NCBI GenBank assembly: GCA_963662605.1
Contig: OY759785.1
Location: 2,914,001-2,978,000, forward strand
Origin: G963662605 sp963662605
GTDB taxonomy: Bacteria > Bacteroidota > Ignavibacteria > Ignavibacteriales > Ignavibacteriaceae
Reading direction: 5' to 3'
DNA length: 64,000 nucleotides
The notes beneath the pieces are model-generated. The model was not told the DNA's origin. It did not search any database and worked only from the letters and a program-made list of their open reading frames with translations. Position 1 is the first letter of the stretch. Every line of letters begins with the position of its first letter. The position numbers and the translations under genes are program-made. Of this stretch, positions 44,171-53,145 are shown piece by piece.

Positions 44171-44602
44171 TTAATACGGAGCCAGAAAGCTTACAAAATT
44201 TCTCGCTACCCAATAAACAACGATAAGTATAATTAGAATGTATAATTCAATTTTCGATAGTGTTAATTCCGGCAAACGGTAACCCGCGATTCCCTGCACA
44301 CCGCGTTGTATGTATTCCCATAGCAGAATAGGGATGAAAACGATTCCTATCTTATTTGCTTTAAACAGACCTAATAAATCACCATGAAGTACGTGGTCAA
44401 TTCCCCGCATTGTGCCACAGCCCGGACAGTAGGTATGCGTTAATCCGTACCACGGGCACACGGGGTAAAAATGATATTTGCTTATTGGGAAAAATACAAG
44501 GAGCAATATAGCGGCAGCGCCTGCCAGATTGACCAGCAGAAAAGTTTTAGCAGCCCTTTTCCGGGAGGCGTTATCAATCGTATAACCCTTGTGCAGCATC
44601 AT
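44171..44602 (-). CDS. DUF2752 membrane protein
   Basis: A 143-residue protein with an N-terminal span (AAKTFLLVNLAGAAAILLLV), the diagnostic CPWYGLTHTYCPGCGTMRGI motif of DUF2752, and two more spans. Function unknown. It usually sits next to CD225-type genes; here the nearest CD225 gene is about 2 kb away on the same strand because an IS110-bearing repeat lies between them. The reading frame itself is intact. Confidence 0.85.
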   Translation of the reverse strand: MMLHKGYTIDNASRKRAAKTFLLVNLAGAAAILLLVFFPISKYHFYPVCPWYGLTHTYCPGCGTMRGIDHVLHGDLLGLFKANKIGIVFIPILLWEYIQRGVQGIAGYRLPELTLSKIELYILIILIVVYWVARNFVSFLAPY

Positions 44603-44683
44603 GAAGCGAAGAACCTTAAATGATACGGTAAATTACATTGTTACGAACATACACATAGCCGAGAAAAAAAACAACCGGACATA

Positions 44684-44714
44684 AAAAACCCCCTGCACTA
44701 CGATTGCAAGGGGT
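44684..44714 (-). terminator. Terminator of the FadL-like gene
   Basis: Minus strand: CCCCTTGCA-ATCGTAG-TGCAGGGG stem followed by a run of T. It lies 45 nt past the FadL-like gene stop. Confidence 0.75.
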
Positions 44715-44758
44715 TAAATATATTAGGATGCGGGAGTTAAGAGAGAATTCAATCCTAA

Positions 44759-46252
44759 TTAAAAAGCATAAGAACAGGATACGTGAATTAAGGTGGTTGC
44801 CAATTCACTTGTACTACTGTTATATTCGTTTGCAATCACATTCGGGTTTGTAGATTCAAGTGATTTGTTCATAACAAATTCGACTGCCGCATGTATGGTC
44901 AAAGGATCCGAGACCTTATAACTTGCGCCTGCTGTTATATGATTTTCAACAATAGCCGGGAGGATTGGAATAATGGTTGATTCCGGTACCGGGTTGCCGC
45001 CATAAGCATAACCTAAGCGCAGTGTTAATAATTTGGATGCTTTATATTCGCCACCGAGTTTTACGATAACTGAATTTTTCCAATTCATAGGGAATTCCAG
45101 GTTGAACGAACCTGAGTTGCCGAGCATAGTGTTGATATTTGAGTTATCGCCATTCGTCATCTTTAAAGTCATTTTATCGAATGCCTTCTCCCAATTCATC
45201 CACTCGATATCGGCAGCAAGTTTTAAACATTCTGTTGCCTGATATGATGCACCGAATCCGATTGATTGCGGGAATGCAAGTTCGGCTTCAAGATCATAAT
45301 TTGCTTTCACTCCTTTTGACAGATCAATTCCCATAGCCGCGAAGTTACCCGCTACTGCCGCTTGAGCCTGTGCCGGTGTTGCCGAAGGATTAGCAGCCAT
45401 ATAACCGGATACAGCTTTACCAAAAGCATCGTTAAACTGCTGGGTCATATCCATAGTCGCTTTGCCGCCGGTATAGGTAAGGCTGGCAGGCATTGTATAG
45501 TTTAATCCGAGTGACAATTTTTCATTTACCTTATACGCGATACCGAGTTTACCATTGAATCCGAAAGCAGTTAAATCCGACATCTTTGCGGATGCAGTAA
45601 CTTCATCATAGCCAAAACCACCCATACTTGGAGGGGCGGCAAACATCTGGCCGAAGGTCATGCCCGGCATCGCCGTTCCTTTCATAATTGAAGGGTCGAG
45701 CGAATACGGCATCTCAAATTCGACTGTTCCATAAACAAGATGCAGCGAAGCACCAACTGAAAGCTGGTCTGTGAGTTTATAAGCAACGGTTAGGCCGCCT
45801 TGCATCTCTGCTAACTGGGAATGATACTTTTGCAAATTATACGAACCATCGGAATTTCTGTAAAGGGCATGTTTTAAATTGTAGTCGGCTCCCATGCCGC
45901 CGGTAGTGAACATTCCCACGCCCCAGCTCCATTTACTGTCAGCGTATTTATTGATGTAACCGATTGACGGAAGCGGAAAAATGTTTTTATCACCATCAGC
46001 ATCGTTTAAGGTATTTTTGAAATGCAAAGACGGGAACATGAGAGACAAGTCTGCATTGAGCATGGATTTTTCAACAAAAGAAATTCCCGCGGGATTAGTC
46101 ATCATGAGCTCTGGACTCTCAAACACTCCAATTGAGGCTCCTCCCCTTCCCATTGATTGAGCATCAAAGCCTACTAAACGAGTGCCGTTTTGAGCAAAAA
46201 GATTTGTCGCCAGAAAAAGCATAAGGATCAAAGAGCTAAAATACCGTTTCAT
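44759..46252 (-). CDS. OmpP1/FadL-like outer-membrane channel
   Basis: A 497-residue outer-membrane barrel. Signal peptide residues 1-20 end at LFAQNG. SMGRGGASIGVFESPELMMTNPAGISF matches the N-terminal FadL/Toluene_X NPAG block. Long Met/Ala-rich loops (MAANPSATPAQAQAAV) are typical insertions. Such channels take hydrophobic compounds through the outer membrane. The ATG at 46252 has AGGAG seven bases upstream and replaces an earlier in-frame ATG at 46285. The gene follows a PocR-domain regulator, suggesting control by a hydrophobic or hydrocarbon-like ligand. Confidence 0.85.
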   Translation of the reverse strand: MKRYFSSLILMLFLATNLFAQNGTRLVGFDAQSMGRGGASIGVFESPELMMTNPAGISFVEKSMLNADLSLMFPSLHFKNTLNDADGDKNIFPLPSIGYINKYADSKWSWGVGMFTTGGMGADYNLKHALYRNSDGSYNLQKYHSQLAEMQGGLTVAYKLTDQLSVGASLHLVYGTVEFEMPYSLDPSIMKGTAMPGMTFGQMFAAPPSMGGFGYDEVTASAKMSDLTAFGFNGKLGIAYKVNEKLSLGLNYTMPASLTYTGGKATMDMTQQFNDAFGKAVSGYMAANPSATPAQAQAAVAGNFAAMGIDLSKGVKANYDLEAELAFPQSIGFGASYQATECLKLAADIEWMNWEKAFDKMTLKMTNGDNSNINTMLGNSGSFNLEFPMNWKNSVIVKLGGEYKASKLLTLRLGYAYGGNPVPESTIIPILPAIVENHITAGASYKVSDPLTIHAAVEFVMNKSLESTNPNVIANEYNSSTSELATTLIHVSCSYAF

Positions 46253-46366
46253 TGATGTACTCCTAAGATAGATGTATTGGATCATGCAAGAATCAACAGC
46301 ACCAGAGAATTAGTTACTGCATCTTGCTATGAAATAAATTAATAAGCCTGTGGTTTATGGTTTAAT

Positions 46367-47101
46367 TTAGAATTTGCTCAGTTCTTCAATATTTTTTAGT
46401 CTGCTCATTAAAGCGCGTCTTTCGTTTCCCAGCGTAGCAAAAGATACTGCCACTTTTTTTAACCATTTTCCCAGGAAAGCGGCTATTCTTTCATCAATCA
46501 CGGTAATGTTTCCTGCGGCCTTAAGCAATTTTTTTTTATCAATGCCGTAGTTTTTTGCAAGCTTTTGAATTCTACTGTGTTCGGCTTTTGCATCCGGCCT
46601 GGTTCCGTAAAACTGTCCGGCTATTACCTTAGCGATTTTTTTGTTATCCATGACAATGTTAGCGCCTGTGTAATTCAAGCCGGCGTGACAGGTTGCAAAT
46701 GAAGTTTCATCCGTATCACTGAATCGAATGTTTTTCCATGATTCAAGACAGGCCAGCCGTCCTTTTTGTGAAGAAAGGATCATTTCACAAAAGGGGCATG
46801 GATTACTGAATTGGGAAATCGGAATACCGTCGGCATCCGTTGTTACCGCAGAAACCTGAATCATATCCGAAAAAACTTCTTGGATCGGTTGAAGGCAATG
46901 AAGCGGCAATACGTCGTGAGCTCCGCTATTCATTGAGGTGCTTTGCGGCTGGAGTAAACAATCAACATCCTTTTTCGGGAAGCGCCATTGGCTGCCGACT
47001 TTAACGCCCTTGATTCTTCCATCGCGCAGCATGCGATACAATGTCGTGCGGTCAATCCTTAACAGATCAATCACTTGCTTGGCAGTTAAAAGGTTATTCA
47101 T
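46367..47101 (-). CDS. Excisionase-type HTH protein with PocR ligand-binding domain
   Basis: A 244-residue regulator. Residues 1-50 form a MerR/excisionase-like HTH (LLTAKQVIDLLRIDRTTLYR); from about 70 a PocR domain with CPFCEMILSSQKGRLACLES and TCHAGLNYTGANIVM. PocR domains are PAS-related sensors thought to bind small hydrocarbon derivatives (established prediction). It probably controls the adjacent FadL-like gene and itself through the TTGCTATAG elements upstream of both. Confidence 0.82.
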   Translation of the reverse strand: MNNLLTAKQVIDLLRIDRTTLYRMLRDGRIKGVKVGSQWRFPKKDVDCLLQPQSTSMNSGAHDVLPLHCLQPIQEVFSDMIQVSAVTTDADGIPISQFSNPCPFCEMILSSQKGRLACLESWKNIRFSDTDETSFATCHAGLNYTGANIVMDNKKIAKVIAGQFYGTRPDAKAEHSRIQKLAKNYGIDKKKLLKAAGNITVIDERIAAFLGKWLKKVAVSFATLGNERRALMSRLKNIEELSKF

Positions 47102-47116
47102 TAGTATTTACCATAA

Positions 47117-47139
47117 TTTGCTATAGTTTGCTATAGCAA
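47117..47139. promoter_or_regulatory. Candidate operator upstream of the PocR regulator
   Basis: TTGCTATAGTTTGCTATAGC with a final AA: two direct TTGCTATAG half-sites, the second completing a TTGCTATAGCAA palindrome. It lies 16-38 nt upstream of the PocR-gene start. A similar TTGCTATGA occurs at 46323-46331 upstream of the FadL-like gene, consistent with regulation of both by the PocR protein. Binding is inference. Confidence 0.5.
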
Positions 47140-47210
47140 TATGGTTAAAATGGAAATACCAAGCAAATGTTGCGTCATTCGAAAATTCGTCTGTGAACAT
47201 GATTGGACAT

Positions 47211-47248
47211 AAAAAAACCCTTGCATGATTCATACAAGGGTTTTTTTA
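47211..47248 (-). terminator. Terminator of the giant surface-protein gene
   Basis: A near-perfect stem (AAACCCTTG and CAAGGGTTT arms, with GTAT/ATGC in the middle) flanked by T runs on both strands; on the minus strand it sits 14 nt past the stop of the 1,633-residue protein. It looks bidirectional but only one convergent transcript is present. Confidence 0.8.
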
Positions 47249-47262
47249 ATTTTAAGAAAGGA

Positions 47263-50200
47263 CTACTTGATAAGTATCATCTTTTTAACTGAAGTATAGT
47301 CACCGGCTTCCAGGCGATAGAAGTACATGCCGCTTGCAAAATGCGAAGCATTAAATGATACTGTATAAGAACCCGGTTGTTTAACTTCGTTAACGAGATT
47401 GGCAACGACGCGTCCGAGTATATCATACACAGCGAGTGAAACATGTCCGTTTCGCGGAATGCTGAACTGAATGCTGGTTGCAGGATTGAAAGGATTCGGA
47501 TAGTTTTGCATTAATTCATACTTCTTCGGAAGCGTTGTTTTCGTATCCTTAACTGCCGTTAATGCAGAAGTATTTTTATACATATATCCGCTTGTCGTAC
47601 CGACAACGAGACTTCCATCAGACTGATCAACATATAGTGTACTGACGCCTAATCCGCCGAGTCCGATATTGTTCCATACCGCCGATTTTGCTGCCCTTGC
47701 AAAAACACCGCCGGTGAATGAACTCATGAATACGTTTCCGGATTTATCGGAAAGAATCGCCGTTACATAATTCGTACCGGATGTTGTAACAGGCTGCGAC
47801 CATGTTGAGCCGTTATCATTCGAGACGTACACTCCGCGTCCGTAAGATGCCGCGTACAATTCATTAGCCGCTGTAATGTGCATCGTCCATATCTTGGCAT
47901 CGGTGCCGTTCACCTTGGTCCACGTATCTGAACCGGAAGGTAATTTGTAAATACCGCCTCCAAACGTTCCGGCAAATAACGTATTATCAACTGTCATTAC
48001 CAACGATGTTACGTTAAGGTTTGTCATGCCCGTATTGAGCAGGTTCCAGGTTGCACCGGCATCTACAGATACATATATACCTCCGCCCCATGCTCCGGCA
48101 TACAGTTTTCCTGAGGCATCTTTAACAATGCTTCTAATATCTTTGCCGTTCAGTGTGCTTATAACCCAGTTAACACCCTTGTCGGTTGAGATGAATAATC
48201 CCTGCTCTGTTGCAGCATACATCTTATCCGAAGTTGAAAGTGTTGACCAGATCGTGCGAATATTATCAAGGTTTTGATTTATCTGGGACCATGTTGCACC
48301 GTTATCCGTTGAGCGGAATATTCTACCCGCTACGGTACTGGCAACAAGACTGTTATCCGGTCCGGAATTTATTGAAAGAATAATCGGAGCCGATGTCAAA
48401 TCGGACAGATAATTCCAATTGCCGATCGGTTTTTGCGAAGGTGATATATTGGTTATATGAACCGTGCACGAAGCATAATCGTCTTCCGTCTTTACGCCGT
48501 TACCCGGTGTTGAGTTCGGATCGAATTCATTTGCCGAGGTAATTTCAGCTACGTTAATAAGATTCTTATCAACCGGAATGTTGCCGATGAATGGAGCGAG
48601 GTTGAATTGTCCGCTTCCGTACATATTCTTAACACAAACCTGCCCGTGAACAACACCTGCCGGATACAGCAGAGTCGCGAACGGTGCAAGGATTGAACCG
48701 GTAACATCAATACCGTGCATGCTTATCGTATCAGCTTCGTAGAAGTTATACAGCACGTTGCTGATTGCCGTACCGTTAACAACAAGACCGCCCATCCAAT
48801 TAATACATGTGCTGTCAATATTAACAAGAACTGCCGAGCCATTAGGAACATTAATGACAACACTATTGCAATGTGAAATCTGGTTCCCTGAAATCCTAAA
48901 GACGTTGAGGAATGGGTTATCGCCCGTCATGTTAACTTCGCCCCACTGGAATGTAGAGGTTCCGTTGACCGGATACGATGCAATTGATGTTGAGAGATTC
49001 TCAAGGTAGTTAATTGCTGCCGGGAAGTTGATAACAGAATCTTTCCTTACCGTACCGTCAACAATGGAAACACAGGATACCGGCAGGTTGGAATTTCTTC
49101 CGTATACAACATTGCCACCATAGACGCCGCCGACTGCAAAGTTCAAATCACGTCCGACAACCAGCACATCTTCGGTACCGCCGGAAACAGGAAGCTGATC
49201 GCCGACACTATAACCACTCAGCGTTGCATCGCGTGCGACTGCTACTTTACCTTGCGTATCGCATGAAGGCTGATGCAGATTATTCAGAATAAAAATATTA
49301 TAAGGTTTAGCCGGGCCAAGATCAATGACCGTGTTGGCAAGGCTGTCTAATACAACTTTCGCCGTAACGGTCAGCGTTGCATTGCTGCCGCTGTGAATAA
49401 CACCGACATTCCAAGTTCCGTTAACGGCATCATATAAGCCCTGACTTGTATTTGATGTTATATACACGAGTCCGGCAGGTAAATGATCAACAAGCGTACA
49501 TCCGGTAGATGTTGTAGGACCGGCATTATGCACGGTTATCGTATAGGTAATGGTTGCACCGTCTGCGGGTGCAGCATCACTCACGATTTTTGTTACACTA
49601 AGATTAGCCGAGCTTGCAGTGAAGGCAAGTGTGTCTGCCCTATCACCTAAAGTCGGATCAATTTCATGGGATGCGGTAATTGTCGCAATGTTTTTCAGAT
49701 CACTTGAAGAGTTCACGGTTGCTGTAACAGTCAGTGTGCAGCTGTCATTAGCCGCTATAGTACCAATTGCCCACTGTCCGTTTACACTGTTATATGTACC
49801 TTTAGAAACTGAAGAACTAATATAGGATAAACCGGCTGGCAGTGAATCACATGCATATACTCCTGTTGCTGCCGATGGACCGTTATTTGTCACTGTAATG
49901 GTAAATGTCGCATCAGTACCGTACTGCGGCGGATTCGGATTTACCGTTTTCTTAATCTTCAAATCAGCTACCTGAATCGGAATGGTAACACTATCACAGT
50001 TATCAGAGCCATTCGGATCAGTTTGATCCATGCTGGTCAACTGTACGATATTTGTCACTAAGTTCGGTGTATTTTTAATTCCTATAAGCTGCAAAGTCTC
50101 GCTTGCATTTGCTGCGATTGCAGGTATTGTCCATTTACCGGTGCCGACATCATAGAAACCAGCGCTCGAAACGTTAGCTTCATAGTTGATGCCGCTTGGG

Positions 50201-52164
50201 ACATGATCAGTCACCACTGCATTTGTTGCTGTGCCGGGACCAAAGTTGGTTACGGTTATAGTATAAAAAACGCTGTCACCAACTACCGGAAATGCCGGTG
50301 ATACGGCTTTATGGATTTTTAAATCACTTGTTGAAACAGCCTGAATCAATACCGATGCCTGATCGTTTTCCGAAGCATTGTTGTTATCCGGTGTTGAATT
50401 CGGGTCTATCTGATCCGATGACTTAACCTCGGCTGTGTTGTTGATACCTCCCATTGCTGTTACCTTGGCGATAACCTGCAATTGTTCGGTTGCATTGTTT
50501 GCAATCGTACCAACCGTCCAGATACCTGTTCCGCTTGAATACGATCCGGAAGATGCCGAAGAGGATACATAACTTAAGCCTGCCGGCAACTGATCATTAA
50601 CCGATACATTAGTCGCTGTTTGAGGCCCGTTATTCTTTACTGCAATAGTATACGTAATGTTCGTTCCTACTACAGGCGCATTGTTGGAAACTGATTTGGT
50701 CAACGATAGGTCAGCCTTTGAAATTACAGGAGCCGTAACAAGCGCACTCTGGCTGACATAATCTTTTACCGGAGATGATTGACTTTTATATTTTGCTAAT
50801 GCGTAGTTGTTCACTACCTGTCCGCTTGGAAGCGGATTGTTGACAACTACTTTAAATTTTACCGTTGACGATGCGGCCGGAATGAGCGTTCCGCCTGCGG
50901 AGGAGGTGGCGCCGGTTCCTAAGCGAAGGTTTACCGTGCTGTTCGTAAAGTCTGCCTGATCATCGGATGCAGCGTCTGTTTTTACGCCGCTATTTGCACC
51001 GGCTGTAATTGAAATTGAACCGGGGACATACGTTTGATTAGCCTGAATGGAATCAGTAAGTACAACATTTGTTGCCCCGTCCTGACCGTCATTCTTGGCA
51101 ACAATGGTATATAATAAAGTATCGCCGGGGTTAACTTCACCGCCGTTGATATCTGTAAAACTCTTTGTCACGTTAATATCAGGTGCATACAAATCAATAC
51201 ATGTAGTCACAACTCCCGGTATATAGCTTTCACCGCCGGTTGTTAAGTTGATAACTGCGCTGGTTGCTCCGTTGGCCAAAGTTCCTGTGGCATCTACAAC
51301 GTCAATATCCAAGCCAAGCTGATTGCTATAGTTTGGATTTTTAGCAGTGATGGCAGTTCCAAAACGGCTGATAGTACTGTTAAAGAAATTATCAGTACCG
51401 TTTAGAGAATTGGTTAAAGTCGTACCATTAAATTTGAACGCATCACCCGTAAAATCTTTATCGCCATCATACGCCACAACACCAAGCGATACGTTTACAG
51501 GTCCGTAAAGCGGAGTACTGAATCCGCTGATAGGAATATTCACATTAGCATCTGAAGTGCTAACAAGGGCTAATCCGTCGAATACGGTCAGGTTTCTCTG
51601 CGGTTTTGCCGGATCGCGATAAACAATTACAAGTGCCCATCCGGCCCACTGATTTGTTCCGGTGGTGGCAGCAACATTAGCAACCATGTATGTGCCGGAA
51701 CCGGCAGCAGTCACCAACGATGTGACGTCCTTGAAACCTTGGTATCCATAACTGTTGGAATATGCAACACCAGTAAGCGATGTATAATTTGAAGCTCCCG
51801 GGACTTTGAATAGACAGGCGTTCTTTGAACTCGAAGAACTAACACCGTTCCAGTAAAGGCCCGCGAAAAGTACAGAAGAACTGGACGGCAAGGTCAGATC
51901 CGCGCTGCTGGAATTTGTAGTAGATGCGTTTCCGTCAATATCAACATAACGCATGTTGTAATCATTATTATTTCCCTGACAGCCGCCGGCAGGACAAGTC
52001 ATCAGGGTATTTCCGATAATCTGGATGTCGCCTTTTTCATTGGCAGCATATCTGACCGAAAACGGAACAGTTACCTGTGCAAAAACCGATAGAGTATTAA
52101 AGAATAAAATTGAAAGGAGCGTAAGTATCACGCCCAAACCATTGGCCGATGGTTTGCTTTTCAT
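47263..52164 (-). CDS. Giant T9SS-secreted surface protein: DUF11 repeats, choice-of-anchor A, BNR repeats
   Basis: A 1,633-residue exported protein. Signal peptide (about 1-30); an N-terminal beta domain with CPAGGCQGNNNDYN; at least five DUF11-type repeats, each opening with a DLKIxKxV-like strand and having NNGPxxAT motifs; a choice-of-anchor A domain (about 930-1180, AKPYNIFILNNLH, VARDATLSGY); then six or seven short repeats (SSVDNGATWSQI-like, BNR/sortilin-type beta-propeller); and a C-terminal type IX sorting domain (NYPNPFNPATSIQFSIPR, LVNEVKQPGSYTV, GMYFYRLEAGD). It should be exported by T9SS and attached at the surface, likely an adhesin or matrix protein. Terminator follows. Confidence 0.88.
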   Translation of the reverse strand: MKSKPSANGLGVILTLLSILFFNTLSVFAQVTVPFSVRYAANEKGDIQIIGNTLMTCPAGGCQGNNNDYNMRYVDIDGNASTTNSSSADLTLPSSSSVLFAGLYWNGVSSSSSKNACLFKVPGASNYTSLTGVAYSNSYGYQGFKDVTSLVTAAGSGTYMVANVAATTGTNQWAGWALVIVYRDPAKPQRNLTVFDGLALVSTSDANVNIPISGFSTPLYGPVNVSLGVVAYDGDKDFTGDAFKFNGTTLTNSLNGTDNFFNSTISRFGTAITAKNPNYSNQLGLDIDVVDATGTLANGATSAVINLTTGGESYIPGVVTTCIDLYAPDINVTKSFTDINGGEVNPGDTLLYTIVAKNDGQDGATNVVLTDSIQANQTYVPGSISITAGANSGVKTDAASDDQADFTNSTVNLRLGTGATSSAGGTLIPAASSTVKFKVVVNNPLPSGQVVNNYALAKYKSQSSPVKDYVSQSALVTAPVISKADLSLTKSVSNNAPVVGTNITYTIAVKNNGPQTATNVSVNDQLPAGLSYVSSSASSGSYSSGTGIWTVGTIANNATEQLQVIAKVTAMGGINNTAEVKSSDQIDPNSTPDNNNASENDQASVLIQAVSTSDLKIHKAVSPAFPVVGDSVFYTITVTNFGPGTATNAVVTDHVPSGINYEANVSSAGFYDVGTGKWTIPAIAANASETLQLIGIKNTPNLVTNIVQLTSMDQTDPNGSDNCDSVTIPIQVADLKIKKTVNPNPPQYGTDATFTITVTNNGPSAATGVYACDSLPAGLSYISSSVSKGTYNSVNGQWAIGTIAANDSCTLTVTATVNSSSDLKNIATITASHEIDPTLGDRADTLAFTASSANLSVTKIVSDAAPADGATITYTITVHNAGPTTSTGCTLVDHLPAGLVYITSNTSQGLYDAVNGTWNVGVIHSGSNATLTVTAKVVLDSLANTVIDLGPAKPYNIFILNNLHQPSCDTQGKVAVARDATLSGYSVGDQLPVSGGTEDVLVVGRDLNFAVGGVYGGNVVYGRNSNLPVSCVSIVDGTVRKDSVINFPAAINYLENLSTSIASYPVNGTSTFQWGEVNMTGDNPFLNVFRISGNQISHCNSVVINVPNGSAVLVNIDSTCINWMGGLVVNGTAISNVLYNFYEADTISMHGIDVTGSILAPFATLLYPAGVVHGQVCVKNMYGSGQFNLAPFIGNIPVDKNLINVAEITSANEFDPNSTPGNGVKTEDDYASCTVHITNISPSQKPIGNWNYLSDLTSAPIILSINSGPDNSLVASTVAGRIFRSTDNGATWSQINQNLDNIRTIWSTLSTSDKMYAATEQGLFISTDKGVNWVISTLNGKDIRSIVKDASGKLYAGAWGGGIYVSVDAGATWNLLNTGMTNLNVTSLVMTVDNTLFAGTFGGGIYKLPSGSDTWTKVNGTDAKIWTMHITAANELYAASYGRGVYVSNDNGSTWSQPVTTSGTNYVTAILSDKSGNVFMSSFTGGVFARAAKSAVWNNIGLGGLGVSTLYVDQSDGSLVVGTTSGYMYKNTSALTAVKDTKTTLPKKYELMQNYPNPFNPATSIQFSIPRNGHVSLAVYDILGRVVANLVNEVKQPGSYTVSFNASHFASGMYFYRLEAGDYTSVKKMILIK

Positions 52165-52310
52165 TAGGCACCTCTTATGTGTGTTGTGTCACACATCACA
52201 TGCAAATATCAGTCCAATAATAAACCACGAATTTAATCTAATTTCAAATGGTAGCGTGCTAAATCATGTCTCATTATGAGATTCTGCATCATAATAGGAC
52301 ACAACTATTT

Positions 52311-53072
52311 TTAGATTTCTATACCATACGGGCAGTGATCAGACCCCATCACATCGGAGAGGATGAAGGCATTCTTGACCTTAGGTTTGAATTTATCGTT
52401 GACGAAAAAGTAGTCAATGCGCCAGCCTACATTTCTTTCACGTGCGCGGGTTACCATATCCCACCATGTGTAGTTGTCACCTTCCTGATTGAACATCCGG
52501 AATGTATCAACATAACCATCGGCTACAAATTTATCAAGCCATTCCCGTTCAACCGGAAGAAAGCCCGACACTTTGGAATTCTCTTTAGGTCTGGCAAGGT
52601 CAATTTCTTTATGAGCTGTGTTAAAGTCACCGCAAACAACAACATTCTTCCCCTTCTTCTTTAGGTCATTCGCATAATCGAGAAAAGCCTCATAAAAATC
52701 GAGCTTGTACTGAAGACGTTCAGCACTTGCTTTACCATTCGGATAGTAGTTATTAATTAAGGTAAAATTCTTGTACTCAGCAATAATGATTCTGCCCTCA
52801 TCATCAAAACGGGGATCACCATAACCATGAGAAAGCTTCAGCGGTTTTTCTTTAGTGTAAATAGCAACTCCGCTATAACCCTTTTTTACAGTGGATGACG
52901 AAAAATATGAGGTATATCCCGGAATGTTGAGCAATTCATCCGGTAATTGTTCGGGACTCGCCTTTGTTTCGTTGAGGCACAAAATATCCGGATTTGCTTC
53001 TTTAATCCATTCGGTAAATCCCTTTTTGTGTATCGCGCGGATACCGTTAACATTCCAGCATAATATCTTCAT
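52311..53072 (-). CDS. xth: Exodeoxyribonuclease III (AP endonuclease family)
   Basis: A 253-residue EEP-family nuclease for base-excision repair. CWNVNGIRAIHKKGF at the N-terminus, LNETKASPEQLP with the metal Glu, GDFNTAHKEIDLA, and the C-terminal GSDHCPYGIE with catalytic Asp-His. Length is typical. Gene order (surface protein, xth, TMTC-like gene) does not suggest a shared function. Confidence 0.95.
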   Translation of the reverse strand: MKILCWNVNGIRAIHKKGFTEWIKEANPDILCLNETKASPEQLPDELLNIPGYTSYFSSSTVKKGYSGVAIYTKEKPLKLSHGYGDPRFDDEGRIIIAEYKNFTLINNYYPNGKASAERLQYKLDFYEAFLDYANDLKKKGKNVVVCGDFNTAHKEIDLARPKENSKVSGFLPVEREWLDKFVADGYVDTFRMFNQEGDNYTWWDMVTRARERNVGWRIDYFFVNDKFKPKVKNAFILSDVMGSDHCPYGIEI

Positions 53073-53145
53073 AATAAACTCCAGTTAGTATAATTTCAAT
53101 AATGCAAATTATTGCCTCAAAGTTCCCCGAAAGCCGACTTTGCTA

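Noticed and set aside
43998..44213. A small ORF downstream of the DUF2752 gene
   Set aside because: It is formed by the palindromic repeat and the end of the DUF2752 gene; its central residues match the in-frame insert of the lipoprotein at 16.7 kb, so it is repeat-derived, not a gene.
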